The notes: generated by a model from the letters alone, not told the origin. A DNA stretch of 64,000 nt from Pyrobaculum sp. WP30 (GCA_001189275.1 CP012158.1:806001-870000); one strand, 5' to 3'. Shown: positions 9,640-19,851, counted from the first letter of the stretch. Numbers and translations: made by a program.

Positions 9640-10548
9640 TAGGTAGGCGAAGACGGCCTTTGCGGTGTGCATCCTGTTCTCGGCCTGGTCCCACACGGCG
9701 GATTGCGGCCCGTCTATTACGTCGTCGGTGACCTCTTCTCCTCTGTGTGCCGGCAGGCAGTGGAGAAACACGGCCTTTTTCCCCGCGATCTCCATCACCC
9801 GGCTGTTTACTTGATACGGCGATAGGAGCCGCCGCCTCTCCTCAGCCTCCCTCTCGAACCCCATCGAGATCCAGACGTCTGTGTAGACGCCGTCGACGCC
9901 CGCCGCCTCGTTTATGGAGTCTGTGAAGTAGATGCGCGCCCCCGTCTTCGCCAAGTCCTCCGACAGCTCGTCGATAAGCTTCATGCTCCACAGTTGCTTC
10001 GGGCCCACTAGCCTAACCTCCCAGCCCAGCTTAGCGCCTATTATGGCTAGGCTCGTGGCTACGTTGTTAGCCACATCGCCTACAAACGCCACCTTGACGC
10101 TGTGTAGCCTGCCCGACCTCTCCCAGAGGGTAAGCGCGTCTGCCAAGGCCTGGAGCGGGTGGTGTCTGTCCGAGAGGGCGTTTATCACAGGGATTGAGCT
10201 GTGCCTCGCCATCTCCTCAAGCGTCTCGTGCTTATACACCCTGGCGGCCACCGCGGCGGCGTATCGCGAGATCACCCTCATCGTGTCCGCCACGGTTTCT
10301 CCCCTCCCCATTTGGAGCTCGTTCGGCGATGTCGTCATGGGTTGCATCCCCAGCTGCGCCGCGGCCGCCGAAAGCGACAGCCTCGTCCTCGTGCTGGGCT
10401 TCTCGAAATACAAGACCACTATCCGCCCGGGAAACAGCGGGGTGTAGACCTCGCCGGCTAGGTACCGCGTCTTGAGATCCCTAGACATGCGCAGGAGGTA
10501 TTCAACCTCATGCGGCTTGTACTCCATAAGCGTTAGTAGATGACGCAT
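9631..10548 (-). CDS. argF: Ornithine carbamoyltransferase
   Basis: 305-residue transcarbamylase making citrulline from ornithine and carbamoyl phosphate in arginine synthesis. Carbamoyl-phosphate site FEKPSTRTR (48-56), HHPLQALAD (129-137), and the ornithine-binding [13 protein letters not shown] near the C-terminus, which separates it from aspartate transcarbamylase. Length normal. A CTTAAATATA box about 25 bp upstream of ATG 10548 suggests a leaderless transcript. Convergent with leuC. Confidence 0.93.
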   Translation of the reverse strand: MRHLLTLMEYKPHEVEYLLRMSRDLKTRYLAGEVYTPLFPGRIVVLYFEKPSTRTRLSLSAAAAQLGMQPMTTSPNELQMGRGETVADTMRVISRYAAAVAARVYKHETLEEMARHSSIPVINALSDRHHPLQALADALTLWERSGRLHSVKVAFVGDVANNVATSLAIIGAKLGWEVRLVGPKQLWSMKLIDELSEDLAKTGARIYFTDSINEAAGVDGVYTDVWISMGFEREAEERRRLLSPYQVNSRVMEIAGKKAVFLHCLPAHRGEEVTDDVIDGPQSAVWDQAENRMHTAKAVFAYLLR

Positions 10549-10611
10549 AACCTACCTCAACACCGGCCTTAAATATATTGGTCTATAGAAATACCCACTC
10601 TGATATGTAGT

Positions 10612-12020
10612 TTAGCGGTGGTTTACAGGAAGCTCCTTGAGCACTAGGCTTGTCAACGTGGATGCAACCCCTTTCACCTCGCGTATGCCCTCGATAGCTT
10701 GATTCAGCTCCTCGGTGTTTTCCGCGACAACCTTCACGACGATGTCGTATTCGCCGGTTATCTCAGACACAGACACCACGTTTCTCAAAGCCGCCAGCCG
10801 CCTAGCCACTGAGGTTGTGTAGACGTTGTTGGCCACCTTCAGCCACACGTACGCCTCAATGTGTCTGTTAACCCGGGCCTTGTAGGGTGTGTTGGTGATC
10901 TTTTCCAAGATCTCAAGCAAGTCTTCGTCTCTTAGACGTCTCGCGTTGCTGCGCTTTACCTCCTCCACCACTTTATCCACCACCTCGGGAGGCACCGAGA
11001 TCCCCATGCGCTCCAGCCTGTGTTGCACAGCCTTCCTCCCGCTGTATTTATCCAGGGAAAAGTCGCGCCCTCTCCCTACCACCTCCGGCGGGATGGGCTC
11101 GTAGGTTTCGGGGTTGGCCAACACGCCGGCTTGGTGGACGCCCGCCTTGTGGGTAAACACGTTTTCGCCGACTACGGGGAAGTTCGGCATGACTGTTATG
11201 CCGCTTGCCGCCTCCACTACGGCGGTTATCTCTGGCAGCTTCTCCAGCTTTACGAGCTTCACGCCTTTGTGGTAGTAATACGCGGCGGCGAAGGCCTGGA
11301 GCGGCGTGATGCCGGCCCTCTCGCCCAGCCCGTTGACCGTGGTGTGGACCACGTCGGCCCCGCCCTCCACCGCGGCGAGGCTGTTGGCCACCGCCATGCC
11401 GAAGTCGTTATGGGCGTGTATGTCAAGGCCGACGCCCGGCACAGCCGCCTTGACCTTGGCGAAGACCTCCCTGGCTCTATCTGGCGTGAAGACGCCCACT
11501 GTGTCCGCTATGCTGACTCTGTCGGCCCCCGCCTCATACGCCGTCTTCACGACTTTGATGAGGTAGTCGAGATCTGCGCGGGACGCGTCTTCCGCCGTGA
11601 ACCTTACGGCGACGCCGTGGGACTTAACCATGGACACCATCTCGGCGATGATCTGGAGGGCCTCCTCCCTCGTCTTTCTGTGTTTGTACTTGAGGTGTAT
11701 GTCGCTGACGCCGTAGAACACGGCGACGCGGTCGGGTTCCAGCGAGGTTGCGTTTTCGAGATCCTGCCTCACCGCGCGGCTGTGGACCACGATGTGGCTT
11801 GTGATTTCGCCGTTGTGTTTAAGCTGGATGATCCTCTTGATGGCGGATTTTATGTCGGGCGCCACGCTGGGGTCGCCCACTTCTATCATCCCCACGCCGA
11901 TGTCTGAAAGCGCCTTGGCGATCCTCACACGCCACTCCTCTGAGAACACCACGCCAGGTGTCTGCTCGCCTTCGCGGAGCGTCGAGTCGAGGATTATTGG
12001 GCGGTTTTCCCCGAACGCAT
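10612..12020 (-). CDS. Homocitrate synthase with C-terminal RAM (Lrp-like) domain; apparent frameshift
   Basis: Claisen-type synthase of the DRE-TIM family, probably homocitrate synthase for lysine synthesis: [31 protein letters not shown], and VFTHKAGVHQAG. The last 75 residues (HIEAYVWLKVANNVYTT onward) are a RAM/Lrp-type ligand-binding domain, as in Sulfolobus homocitrate synthases, likely for feedback by lysine. The essential N-terminal block IILDSTLREGEQ lies upstream of the first in-frame GTG (11952) and has no start codon in its own frame. The ATG at 12020, with TATA TTTATAAATA about 23 bp upstream, is one base out. One extra base in the GGGGAAAA run (12005-12012 on the plus strand) would join them. 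Confidence 0.85.
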
Positions 12021-12106
12021 AAGGGGATGAAGAGACCTATTTATAAAGCTTACCACATATATAGCATACATGCATAAATCTTATTTCTCAAACACGAAAG
12101 ACCTCC

Positions 12107-13906
12107 GTGGCTGTTTACTGGTGCACCGACCTCAACCTGCCGGTGCTTAACCCCAGGAAAGTTGCCGATGAGTGTAGCGACTTCGTCGAGGTGAAGCTCA
12201 CGCAGCCGGCCGACCCCCGCCCCGCCTTCCCCGCAGACGTGGAGATCACGAGACAAGCTGTCTTAAACGAGCTCGGCAACGCCGAGCTTGCGGAGGAGCT
12301 GATCCCTCTAGACGAGGTGGTTTTGCTGAATAAGATCCCCGGCTACGCGGACCAGGCAGACGAGGTTGTGGTGAGGGGCAAGACGGTGGGGCACAGGTTC
12401 TACGACGTCCTCGAGAGACGCTGGAGGTTCAGGCCGCTGTATGAAGGCGTGGCCACCATGCTGGCGGAGAGGCTGGGCTACTGGGCCGTGGTGGACATGG
12501 CGGAGCTTCCCGAGGGATACGACATACATCCAGACCGGGTAGTGGAGGGCAGTCTGCCCGAGGAGAAGTTTAGACACGTGGCCATATCTACGAGAGACGG
12601 CAGGCTCCACGGCGTTGCAAAGCTGTTTAGAGGAGGTCGACTCCACGTGGTGAAGTCGTGGAGAGCCAAGACGCCGTTGCCCCGGGGGCGCCCCTCAACC
12701 CTTAGGGAGGCCGCAGAGCTCAACAGAGAGCACATAGAGGAGCTGGCGGAGGAGGCGATAAGCTTCATAAGGGAGGTAGCTGAGAAGTACAAGAAGCCCC
12801 TCGTCGTGTCTTACTCAGGAGGGAAGGACAGCCTCGTGGCGCTTGACCTCGCGGCTAGAAGCGGCCTTAAGTTCCACATCTACTTCAACGACACGGGTCT
12901 GGAGCCGCCCGAGACCTACGAGAACCTCAAGGCTGTTCGGGAGAGGTACGGGGCGGAGGTGATAGTAGGCGCCGCCGGCGACCGCTTCTGGCGCGCCATG
13001 AAGCTCTTCGGCCCGCCTGCGAGGGACTACCGATGGTGTTGCAAGGTGATTAAGCTGGGCCCCACCACGGAGGCTCTCAAGGCTAAGTTCCCCCAGGGCC
13101 ACATAAGCGTGGTGGGGCAGAGGGGAGCCGAGTCCTTCCTCAGGGCTAAGTTGCCCAAGATCTCGCAGAGCAAGTGGGTGGCTGGCTCCGTCGTCGCGGC
13201 GCCGCTCCAGGAATGGACGGCGCTGGAGGTGTGGCTGTATATATTCCTACACAAGCTCCCATACAACCCAGCCTACGAGAGGGGGTTCGACAGACTTGGC
13301 TGCGTCGTGTGCCCGGCGAATGAGCTGGCTGAGCTCGACAACGTAAAAAGGAGCTACCCAGACATATACGAGAAGATGGAGGCGGCGTTGGGGGAGCGCT
13401 TCGCAGAGAAAGAGGTGGAGATGGGGCTCTGGCGGTGGCGGGGGAAGATACCGGGCGACATGGCGAGGTGGGTGAAAAGAGAGAAGGGGGCCGGGCTCCC
13501 CGTCAGGCTCAGAGTTGATGGAGGCGGGGTGGAGGTCGAGATGGACGCGGAGCCCGACCCCGCAACCCTGAGACATCTGTTGAAGATGCTAGGGGCCGTA
13601 GAGGGCGAATACGAGGTCAGGGGCAAGAGGAGCGCCGTGAAGCTTGAGCGGAGGGGGAGCGGCTGGGCCATCTCCGCCGGTGACGGCAAGACTGCGCTAG
13701 ACGCCGCTGGTCTGCTGGTGCGCTCTGCGATATGCGGCGACTGCGACCTCTGCGTTCACTGGTGCCCCACCGGCGCGTTGAAGAGGACAGGCCCAGGCAG
13801 GAGGTTTGAGGTAGACGAGAATAAGTGCATAGGCTGTCTTCTCTGTAGCGCGGCGTGCCCCGCCGCCCAGTACCTAGTCTACAGAAATGAAGCGTCTCCC
13901 CGCTAG
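12107..13906 (+). CDS. PUA/PP-loop PAPS-reductase-family protein with 4Fe-4S ferredoxin domain
   Basis: 599-residue multidomain protein. An N-terminal zinc-ribbon/PUA-like region (about 1-190) precedes a PP-loop ATP-pyrophosphatase domain with SYSGGKDS at 235-242 and YRWCCKVIKLGP, typical of the PAPS reductase family. The C-terminus (about 535-592) carries two 4Fe-4S motifs, CGDCDLCVHWCP and CIGCLLCSAACP. Archaeal proteins of this architecture are annotated as phosphoadenosine phosphosulfate reductases, but may act in sulfur transfer. Isolated gene divergent from the homocitrate synthase; GTG start. Substrate not deducible from sequence. Confidence 0.8.
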   Translation: MAVYWCTDLNLPVLNPRKVADECSDFVEVKLTQPADPRPAFPADVEITRQAVLNELGNAELAEELIPLDEVVLLNKIPGYADQADEVVVRGKTVGHRFYDVLERRWRFRPLYEGVATMLAERLGYWAVVDMAELPEGYDIHPDRVVEGSLPEEKFRHVAISTRDGRLHGVAKLFRGGRLHVVKSWRAKTPLPRGRPSTLREAAELNREHIEELAEEAISFIREVAEKYKKPLVVSYSGGKDSLVALDLAARSGLKFHIYFNDTGLEPPETYENLKAVRERYGAEVIVGAAGDRFWRAMKLFGPPARDYRWCCKVIKLGPTTEALKAKFPQGHISVVGQRGAESFLRAKLPKISQSKWVAGSVVAAPLQEWTALEVWLYIFLHKLPYNPAYERGFDRLGCVVCPANELAELDNVKRSYPDIYEKMEAALGERFAEKEVEMGLWRWRGKIPGDMARWVKREKGAGLPVRLRVDGGGVEVEMDAEPDPATLRHLLKMLGAVEGEYEVRGKRSAVKLERRGSGWAISAGDGKTALDAAGLLVRSAICGDCDLCVHWCPTGALKRTGPGRRFEVDENKCIGCLLCSAACPAAQYLVYRNEASPR

Positions 13907-14007
13907 CGGTATCTTGCGATGATTGTAGATATTTCCGCCAGCGGGGTTGGGCCTAGGCGCGGGTTCATCAGCATCGCCCGCACCGCATGGGCCCCCGTCG
14001 GGGCCAC
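13903..14007 (-). CDS. Possible 34-residue protein or gene fragment
   Basis: A short minus-strand frame opens at GTG 14007 and gives a peptide ending NPRLGPTPLAEISTIIARYR. Its stop overlaps the stop of the convergent 12107-13906 gene by 2 bp. Composition is protein-like and it is GC-rich compared with the following A/T-rich spacer (14020-14087). No start with a well-placed promoter is evident, so it may be the surviving 3' end of a lost gene. No homology recognised. Confidence 0.3.
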   Translation of the reverse strand: MAPTGAHAVRAMLMNPRLGPTPLAEISTIIARYR

Positions 14008-14087
14008 CTTATAGCTTATCTAGGCGGTTCATGAAAACATTATGATGTTAATAGAAGATATACTGTTTTTTATCTGTAAGAATGTGT

Positions 14088-14576
14088 TTAGATCGTTACT
14101 TGTTTTAAGTAGTTCAGCAAGCCGCCAGATTTAAGGATCGCTAGAGGAAGACCAGTGATGGACTTTCCCTCTACTTTTTCGCCGGTGGAGAGGTTGTGGC
14201 AGTACCCCCCCTCTAGGTCCACCTCAAGCGTGTCGCCTTCTCTTACCTTTTTTGTGATCCCCGGCACTTGCAGGACCGGGAGGCCCACGTTGATGGCGTT
14301 TCTGAAGAATATGCGGGCGAAGCTCTCCGCCACCACCGCGAGGACGCCTGCGCCTTTTAGCGCAATCGCCGCCTGCTCTCTCGAGGAGCCCATGCCGAAG
14401 GCGCGCCCAGCCACGAGAATCGCGCCTTTGGCCTTTTTGGGGAACTCGGGGTCGAGGGGCTCCATGGCGTGTTGGCCCAGCACGGCCGGGTCTGTGTAGA
14501 CTAGGTATTTGGCCGGTATGATGACGTCGGTGTCTATCTTGTCGCCATAGACGATGGCCCTCCCGCGGATCTTCAT
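14088..14576 (-). CDS. leuD: 3-isopropylmalate dehydratase small subunit
   Basis: 162-residue swivel domain that completes the LeuCD isomerase. It shows KIDTDVIIPAKYLVYTD (substrate-specificity loop), AGRAFGMGSSREQAA, and FARIFFRNAINVGLP. The loop YLVYT is of the type reported for isopropylmalate isomerase small subunits rather than the YLRT type of methanogen homoaconitase, so a leucine role is favoured. Divergent from leuA; the two starts are 43 bp apart around one palindromic TATA box. Confidence 0.9.
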   Translation of the reverse strand: MKIRGRAIVYGDKIDTDVIIPAKYLVYTDPAVLGQHAMEPLDPEFPKKAKGAILVAGRAFGMGSSREQAAIALKGAGVLAVVAESFARIFFRNAINVGLPVLQVPGITKKVREGDTLEVDLEGGYCHNLSTGEKVEGKSITGLPLAILKSGGLLNYLKQVTI

Positions 14577-14593
14577 GGGCGGAGGAATTTACT

Positions 14594-14605
14594 AAATATA
14601 TAATT
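14594..14605. promoter_or_regulatory. Shared palindromic TATA box for leuD and leuA
   Basis: AAATATATAATT contains the self-complementary ATATAT, centred near 14598.5. It lies about 22 bp from the leuD ATG (14576, minus) and 22 bp from the leuA ATG (14620, plus). No second A/T box is seen in the 43-bp spacer except TTTATATA inside the start of the leuA frame. Confidence 0.55.
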
Positions 14606-14619
14606 CTTGTTGTTCCGCG

Positions 14620-15825
14620 ATGGGATATATAAATGGAGGTAAAATTTATATAGCTGGGTGTTCCGGGGTTTATGGTATCGGGGCTCGCGTAATCAAGATC
14701 TTCGACACGACGCTTCGAGACGGCGAGCAGATGCCCGGCGTTGCCTTGTCTGTGGATGAAAAGATGGAGATAGCCTTGGCGCTAGACGAAGCCGGCGTAG
14801 ACATGATCGAGGCAGGATTCGCCGCGGTGTCGAGGGATGAGCACATCGCGGTTAGGCAGATAGCGAAGGAGGTGTCTAGGGCGGAGGTTGTGAGCCTCGC
14901 GAGGATGATGAAAAGCGACGTGGACGCCGCCGTTTCGGCCGACGTGGACGTGGTCCACGTCTTCATAGCTACCTCCGACATACATCTAAAGTACAAGCTT
15001 GGCATCTCAAGGGAGGAGGCTCTGCGGAGGATTGGGGAGGTGGTGGAGTACGCTAAATCCCACGGCGTGAGGGTGCTTTTCAGCGCGGAGGACGCCACAA
15101 GGAGCGATCTGTCCTTCTTGGCGGACGCCTACAAAACCGCGATAGAGGCCGGCGCAGACGAGATCAACGTGCCAGACACCGTGGGTGTCATGACCCCCAG
15201 CCGCATGGCTTACCTAATCCGCTACCTCAGAGAGAGGCTTCCGCCGGTCCCCATACACGTCCACTGCCACGACGACTTCGGCATGGCGGTGGCCAACACC
15301 ATAGCGGCGGTTGAAAACGGGGCCGACGTGGCGCAGGTGGTGGTCAACAACTTCGGGGAGAGGGCTGGAAACGCTGCCCTGGAGGAGGTGGTCGCCGCGG
15401 TGCACTACCTGCTGGGCATGAGGACCAACGTCCGGCTGGAGAAGCTGTATGAGCTGTCTCAGCTGGTCTCCAAGCTCTTCGGAGTGGCGGTGCCGCCCAA
15501 CAAGGCGGTTGTCGGCGAAAACGCGTTCAGCCACGAGGCTGGGATCCACGTCCACGGGGTTCTGAACAACCCATTCACCTACGAGCCCATGAGACCGGAA
15601 GACGTGGGGAACAGGAGGAGGATTGTGTTGGGTAAACACTCAGGCAGGCACGCAGTGGAGTGGGCTCTAAAGAACATGGGCGTCGAGCCCCGCGAGGAGC
15701 TGGTGAACTACGTGATGGAGACCGTGAAGAGCCTAGCCGTTAAGAAGGTGAGGATAGACGAAAACGTGCTGAGGGAAATAATCAGAGCTTATAAAGGTGA
15801 CCTAACCCCTCGATATGCCGTATAA
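14620..15825 (+). CDS. leuA: 2-isopropylmalate synthase-type enzyme lacking the regulatory domain
   Basis: 401-residue DRE-TIM acyltransferase: [42 protein letters not shown], and [11 protein letters not shown]. It ends after the linker subdomains, about 100 residues short of classical LeuA, so the C-terminal leucine-binding LeuA dimer domain is absent. The 11-bp overlap with leuB, and leuD next door, support the leucine pathway, although citramalate or homocitrate synthesis cannot be excluded. The ATG at 14620 gives an unusual Gly/Ile-rich leader before RVIKIFDTT; a second A/T box at 14642-14652 would allow a shorter start that lacks an obvious codon. Confidence 0.82.
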   Translation: MGYINGGKIYIAGCSGVYGIGARVIKIFDTTLRDGEQMPGVALSVDEKMEIALALDEAGVDMIEAGFAAVSRDEHIAVRQIAKEVSRAEVVSLARMMKSDVDAAVSADVDVVHVFIATSDIHLKYKLGISREEALRRIGEVVEYAKSHGVRVLFSAEDATRSDLSFLADAYKTAIEAGADEINVPDTVGVMTPSRMAYLIRYLRERLPPVPIHVHCHDDFGMAVANTIAAVENGADVAQVVVNNFGERAGNAALEEVVAAVHYLLGMRTNVRLEKLYELSQLVSKLFGVAVPPNKAVVGENAFSHEAGIHVHGVLNNPFTYEPMRPEDVGNRRRIVLGKHSGRHAVEWALKNMGVEPREELVNYVMETVKSLAVKKVRIDENVLREIIRAYKGDLTPRYAV

Positions 15826-16801
15826 AGTCTTGGTTATATCTGGCGACGGGATAGGGCCCGAGGTCGTAGACGCCGCGCTGAGGGTGATAGACGCGGCGGC
15901 GAGGAGGTTCGGGGTTGATCTTGAGGTAAAGACGGCGGAGGCTGGCGACGTCGCGTTGAGGAAACACGGAGTCGCCATGCCGCCCGAGGCGTTGAAGCTC
16001 GCCGACGCGGCCGACATAATCTTCAAGGGCCCCATAGGGGAATCCGCCTACGACGTGACGTCGCTAATCAGGATGAGGTATACGCTCTACGCCAACATCA
16101 GGCCCGTGAAGAACCTCCTGGGGGTGCCGGCCATAAAGGAGATAGACTGCGTCTTTGTGAGGGAAAACGTGGAAGACGTCTACGTCGGTGCGGAGTACAA
16201 GGTGGGCGACGTGGCCATTGCGCTGAAGGTGATCACGGGCCAGGGCACCCGCCGCGTGGCGCGTGTGGCTAGGCGCTACGCCGAGATGCGGCGGCGGAAG
16301 GTCATGGTGGTGCATAAGGCGAACGTCTTGAGGGTTGTGGACGGCTTCTTTAGAGACGTGGCTCTTGAGGAGCTGAGGGGGCTTGAGGTGGACCAGATGT
16401 ATGTAGACGCGGCGGCTATGGAGCTGGTGCGGAACCCGGCTCGTTTCGACGTGGTGCTCACCACGAATCAATACGGCGACATCTTGACGGACCTAGCGGC
16501 GCAGGTGGCAGGCGGCATCGGCCTCGCGCCCAGCGGCAACATCGGAGACTCAAAGGCCATGTTTGAGCCCGTGCACGGCGCCGCCTTCGACATAGCGGGG
16601 AAAGGTGTCGCGAACCCCGTGGCGACGATACTATCTGCGGCTATGATGTTTGAGTGGATAGGCAGGTCAGACGCCGCCGCGGCGATCCGAGGAGCGGTAG
16701 AGAAAAGCATAGAAAACGGCGTGAAAACCCCCGACATCGGCGGAAAGAGCACCACGGCAGAAGTCGGAAAATACATAGCAACAGTAGTGGAAAAGCTTTG
16801 A
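15815..16801 (+). CDS. leuB: 3-isopropylmalate dehydrogenase
   Basis: 328-residue beta-decarboxylating dehydrogenase, the third step of leucine synthesis. Landmarks: [10 protein letters not shown] at the N-terminus, [13 protein letters not shown] (substrate arginines), [26 protein letters not shown] (metal and NAD region), and [14 protein letters not shown]. Homoisocitrate dehydrogenase of lysine synthesis is closely related and cannot be fully excluded. Its start overlaps leuA by 11 bp, so it is translated from the leuA message. Confidence 0.88.
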   Translation: MPYKVLVISGDGIGPEVVDAALRVIDAAARRFGVDLEVKTAEAGDVALRKHGVAMPPEALKLADAADIIFKGPIGESAYDVTSLIRMRYTLYANIRPVKNLLGVPAIKEIDCVFVRENVEDVYVGAEYKVGDVAIALKVITGQGTRRVARVARRYAEMRRRKVMVVHKANVLRVVDGFFRDVALEELRGLEVDQMYVDAAAMELVRNPARFDVVLTTNQYGDILTDLAAQVAGGIGLAPSGNIGDSKAMFEPVHGAAFDIAGKGVANPVATILSAAMMFEWIGRSDAAAAIRGAVEKSIENGVKTPDIGGKSTTAEVGKYIATVVEKL

Positions 16802-16826
16802 TGCATTCTACACGACAAGCTACTGC

Positions 16827-16867
16827 GGCCTAGGTGGCTAGGCCCTAGATATAATATAGGCCCTAGA
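16827..16867. promoter_or_regulatory. Repeat cluster upstream of gdhA
   Basis: The leuB-gdhA spacer holds an inverted repeat GGCCTAG/CTAGGCC (16827-16833 and 16838-16844, 4-bp loop) and a direct repeat TAGGCCCTAGA at 16839-16849 and 16857-16867, 18 bp apart. It lies 40-80 bp before the gdhA ATG, just upstream of its A/T-rich promoter (AAATATTTATT). Candidate regulator site or leuB transcript end; inference only. Confidence 0.4.
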
Positions 16868-16905
16868 GCGAAATATTTATTTGGTTAAAAATCTAAATAT
16901 CCCCT

Positions 16906-18156
16906 ATGGCTGCAGCAGGCGAGTTCCTTAATTACGTATTGAGGTCTCTGAAGAGAGGCGTCGAGCTCGGCGGATTCCCAGACGACTTTTATAAAATCAT
17001 AGCAAAGCCTCAGCGTATACTAGCGGTAAGTATTCCAGTGAAGATGGACAACGGAAGTTATGAGGTGTTTGAGGGTTATCGTGTTCAGCATTGTGATGTT
17101 TTGGGTCCTTTTAAGGGTGGTGTTCGTTTTCATCCGGAGGTTACTTTGGCTGACGACGTGGCTTTGGCTATGCTTATGACGCTTAAGAACAGTCTCGCTG
17201 GTTTGCCTTATGGCGGGGCTAAGGGGGCTGTGCGGGTGGATCCCAAAAAACTCTCTCAGAGAGAGCTTGAGGCCTTGGCGAGGGGATACGCCAGAGCCAT
17301 AGCGCCGCTTATAGGCGACGTGGTGGATATACCGGCGCCAGACGTAGGCACCAACGCCCAAATAATGGCATGGATGGTAGACGAATACTCAAAAATAGCC
17401 GGCCGCAACGCCCCAGCAGTCTTCACCTCAAAGCCGCCGGAACTCTGGGGAAACCCAGTACGAGAATACTCCACAGGCTACGGCGTAGCAGTAGCCACCA
17501 GAGAAACCGCAAAAAAACTATGGGACGGACTAGAAGGAAAAACAGTGGCTGTCCACGGTGCCGGCAACACGGGGGCTTGGGCCGCCTACTGGCTTGAGAA
17601 AATGGGGGCGAAGATTGTCGCCGTGTCTTCCACAAATGGCGCTGTGATTAACGAAAAGGGGATTCCAGCTGAGGCGGTTCTACGCTACTACCAGCGGGAG
17701 ATCCCCTTTGACGCCATTCCCGGCAGTTTCGTGAAAGATCCAGACGCACCGCTTTATGTAGAGGCAGACGTGTTGGTGCCAGCCGCCGTCGAGAACGTGA
17801 TTAGGGGTGATAACGTGGGTCGTGTGAGGGCTAGGCTTGTGGTGGAGGGGGCTAATGGCCCCACTGCGCCTGATGCTGAGAAAATGCTTTATGAGAGGGG
17901 CGTGGTGGTGGTGCCTGACGTGTTGGCCAACGCGGGGGGCGTGGTTATGTCTTACCTAGAGTGGGTGGAGAACCTCCAGTGGTACATATGGGATGAGGAG
18001 GAGACGAGGAGAAGGCTGGAGACCATAATGATAAACAACTTCGCCAAAGTATACGCCAGATGGGAGAAAGAAAAAGAATGGACCATGCGCGACGCCGCAA
18101 TAGCCACCGCACTAGAAAGAATATACAAAGCCATGAAACTAAGAGGATGGATCTAG
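16906..18156 (+). CDS. gdhA: Glutamate dehydrogenase
   Basis: 416-residue hexameric Glu/Leu/Phe/Val dehydrogenase interconverting glutamate and 2-oxoglutarate plus ammonia. Substrate-site lysines occur in [13 protein letters not shown] and [12 protein letters not shown]; the Rossmann motif is [12 protein letters not shown]. Typical archaeal length. Codon choice is patchy: 17041-17220 is rich in T-ending codons, 17340-17570 and 17990-18156 in A/C-ending ones, unlike the GC-rich neighbours. Near asparagine and glutamine synthetases, so part of a nitrogen-assimilation cluster. Confidence 0.95.
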   Translation: MAAAGEFLNYVLRSLKRGVELGGFPDDFYKIIAKPQRILAVSIPVKMDNGSYEVFEGYRVQHCDVLGPFKGGVRFHPEVTLADDVALAMLMTLKNSLAGLPYGGAKGAVRVDPKKLSQRELEALARGYARAIAPLIGDVVDIPAPDVGTNAQIMAWMVDEYSKIAGRNAPAVFTSKPPELWGNPVREYSTGYGVAVATRETAKKLWDGLEGKTVAVHGAGNTGAWAAYWLEKMGAKIVAVSSTNGAVINEKGIPAEAVLRYYQREIPFDAIPGSFVKDPDAPLYVEADVLVPAAVENVIRGDNVGRVRARLVVEGANGPTAPDAEKMLYERGVVVVPDVLANAGGVVMSYLEWVENLQWYIWDEEETRRRLETIMINNFAKVYARWEKEKEWTMRDAAIATALERIYKAMKLRGWI

Positions 18157-18801
18157 TCAACTGTGGCTGTATTTGTTTTCATGGAAACGGGGTTGTGGGT
18201 ACAAGCGGCGTATTATAATGGCTCTGGCAAAGCTCATAACACCTCCTGAGTGCGTGAGATGTGCCGATGCTGATAGAGGGCCGCGCTTAAGTTCATAAGA
18301 CGTGTCCGCGCGGAGGAAATAGGCGGCGGGCTTTACGCCAGGAGACATGTGGTAAAGAGCTTGGCGCTAGGCGTCTCGTCGACATATACGGCATAGCTTT
18401 TCCTCATAGCGGCCGGGGGCGAAGAAAGCGTGGAGAACTACATAGAGTTGCTGAAGATAGAAATGCAGATGCTGACGTCAGCATCTGCATTTGAGGTATG
18501 TCAGTGCGGAAGATGTTACGTCTCTGGGCAGAGATCTTGCGGAGGTGCTGGGAGTACCCCACATCTACAGCTAGCATCGGTCTGCTGCTGGTTCCGACCT
18601 AGAGGTCCTTCTGCCGGCCATGGCGTAGGGAACCGAGTCCCGGCTGCTGCGAAGCATCAAGTAAGTTGTACGTTCTTGGCTTAATCTATCGGGAAATGAA
18701 CTGTGCAACGCCTCGATATGTTGAATAATATTCTAGGATAGCCGTAGCTTTGTTGTGTTTTATACTATTGATTTTTAAGTGGAGTGGCTACTGGGCCGTT
18801 T
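18157..18801. other. Gene-free stretch with decayed coding sequence
   Basis: No intact gene is supported. Around 18499-18560 a plus-strand frame reads DVTSLGRDLAEVLGVPHIYS before a stop, which looks like a protein fragment, and other short fragments occur on both sides in different frames. I infer a decayed gene that I cannot identify. A perfect 32-bp palindrome lies inside (18461-18492), and the promoter of the next gene (TTTTTAAG) is at about 18772-18779. Confidence 0.4.
18461..18492. repeat. Perfect 32-bp palindrome with no loop
   Basis: Left arm 18461-18476 (AAATGCAGATGCTGAC) is followed directly by its exact reverse complement at 18477-18492. There is no spacer, and the flanking bases do not pair. 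It lies inside a decayed coding region. Confidence 0.9.
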
Positions 18802-19851
18802 ATGCCAAGTCCCCATCCTGCCGTGCTTGAGTTCGAAAAGATGGTGGCAGACAGGGAAAAGTACAGAAAAGAGCTTGAAGAGTGGGTCAAGTACTCTTGG
18901 CGATGGGCCGTTAGCGATAAATACAGATTCATCTTTAGAGTTCAGGCCTCGGTGTTGAGGGGAATAAGGGAGTTCCTCGACTCGCGCGGCTTCGTCGAGG
19001 TGCTCTCGCCGGTGATCGGGCCCGTGACGGACCCCGGCATAAGAGGGGCTAAACAAGCCACTATAAACTTCTATGGTGCCGAGTACAAGGTCATGTCGTC
19101 GGCGATACTCTACAAGCAGTACATGGCCGCCTCCCTCGGCAAGATATACTTTGTAAGTCCCAACGTGCGGCTGGAGCCTCTTGACAGCATATACACCGGG
19201 AGGCACCTCGTGGAGTTCTACCAAGTCGACATAGAGATGTACAAGGCGTCGTATATAGACGCCATGGACTTGGCGGAGGACTTGGTAAGCTACGTGGTGA
19301 AGTACATTCAAGACCTCCACGGCAAGGAGCTTGAGGAGAAGCTAGGGAGGACGTTGCCCGAGTTCAAGAGACCGTTTAAACGGTACACACACCGCGAAGC
19401 CATCGAGTTTGTGAACAAGCTTGGCTGCAGAAACCCGCCCAAGGAGGAGCTCCTGTGGGAATGCGAAAAACTGATGTCGACCCACCACGACTCGCCGTTC
19501 TTCGTATATGACTACCCGCGCGGCTCAAGAGGCTTCTATGACCGGGAGGACCCCGAAAGGCCCGGGATCCTCCGCGACTTCGACATGCTCTACCCCGAGG
19601 GCTTTGGGGAGGCCGTAAGCGGCGCGGAGAGAGAGTACGAGCCCGAAAGGCTCGTGGCCCGCATTAGAGAAGCCGGCGATGACCCCGCTAAATATGCCTG
19701 GTTCCTCCAGATGGCCAAAGAGCTCTACCCGCTACAGACAGCCGGCTTCGGCATAGGCGTTGAGAGACTCACGAGGTATCTGTGCAGCCTAAGAGCCCTC
19801 TGGGAGGCACGCCCCTACCCAAAAGTCGCCGGCATCATCGGCGGACCCTGA
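18802..19851 (+). CDS. Archaeal asparagine synthetase (AspRS/AsnRS-like)
   Basis: 349-residue class II aminoacyl-tRNA-synthetase-like protein without an anticodon-binding domain, the hallmark of the archaeal asparagine synthetase A family. It makes asparagine from aspartate, ATP and ammonia. Motif 1 region FLDSRGFVEVLSPVIGP, motif 2 RHLVEFYQVDIEMYKA, motif 3 GFGIGVERLTRYLCSLR. The frame opens at GTG 18784, but ATG 18802 is preferred because a TTTTTAAG box lies 26 bp upstream. Gene neighbours gdhA and glnA support ammonia assimilation. Confidence 0.85.
   Translation: MPSPHPAVLEFEKMVADREKYRKELEEWVKYSWRWAVSDKYRFIFRVQASVLRGIREFLDSRGFVEVLSPVIGPVTDPGIRGAKQATINFYGAEYKVMSSAILYKQYMAASLGKIYFVSPNVRLEPLDSIYTGRHLVEFYQVDIEMYKASYIDAMDLAEDLVSYVVKYIQDLHGKELEEKLGRTLPEFKRPFKRYTHREAIEFVNKLGCRNPPKEELLWECEKLMSTHHDSPFFVYDYPRGSRGFYDREDPERPGILRDFDMLYPEGFGEAVSGAEREYEPERLVARIREAGDDPAKYAWFLQMAKELYPLQTAGFGIGVERLTRYLCSLRALWEARPYPKVAGIIGGP

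Noticed and set aside
18430-18684. 84-residue plus-strand frame
   Set aside because: It runs through the 32-bp palindrome and has no protein-like composition beyond it; more likely decayed sequence.
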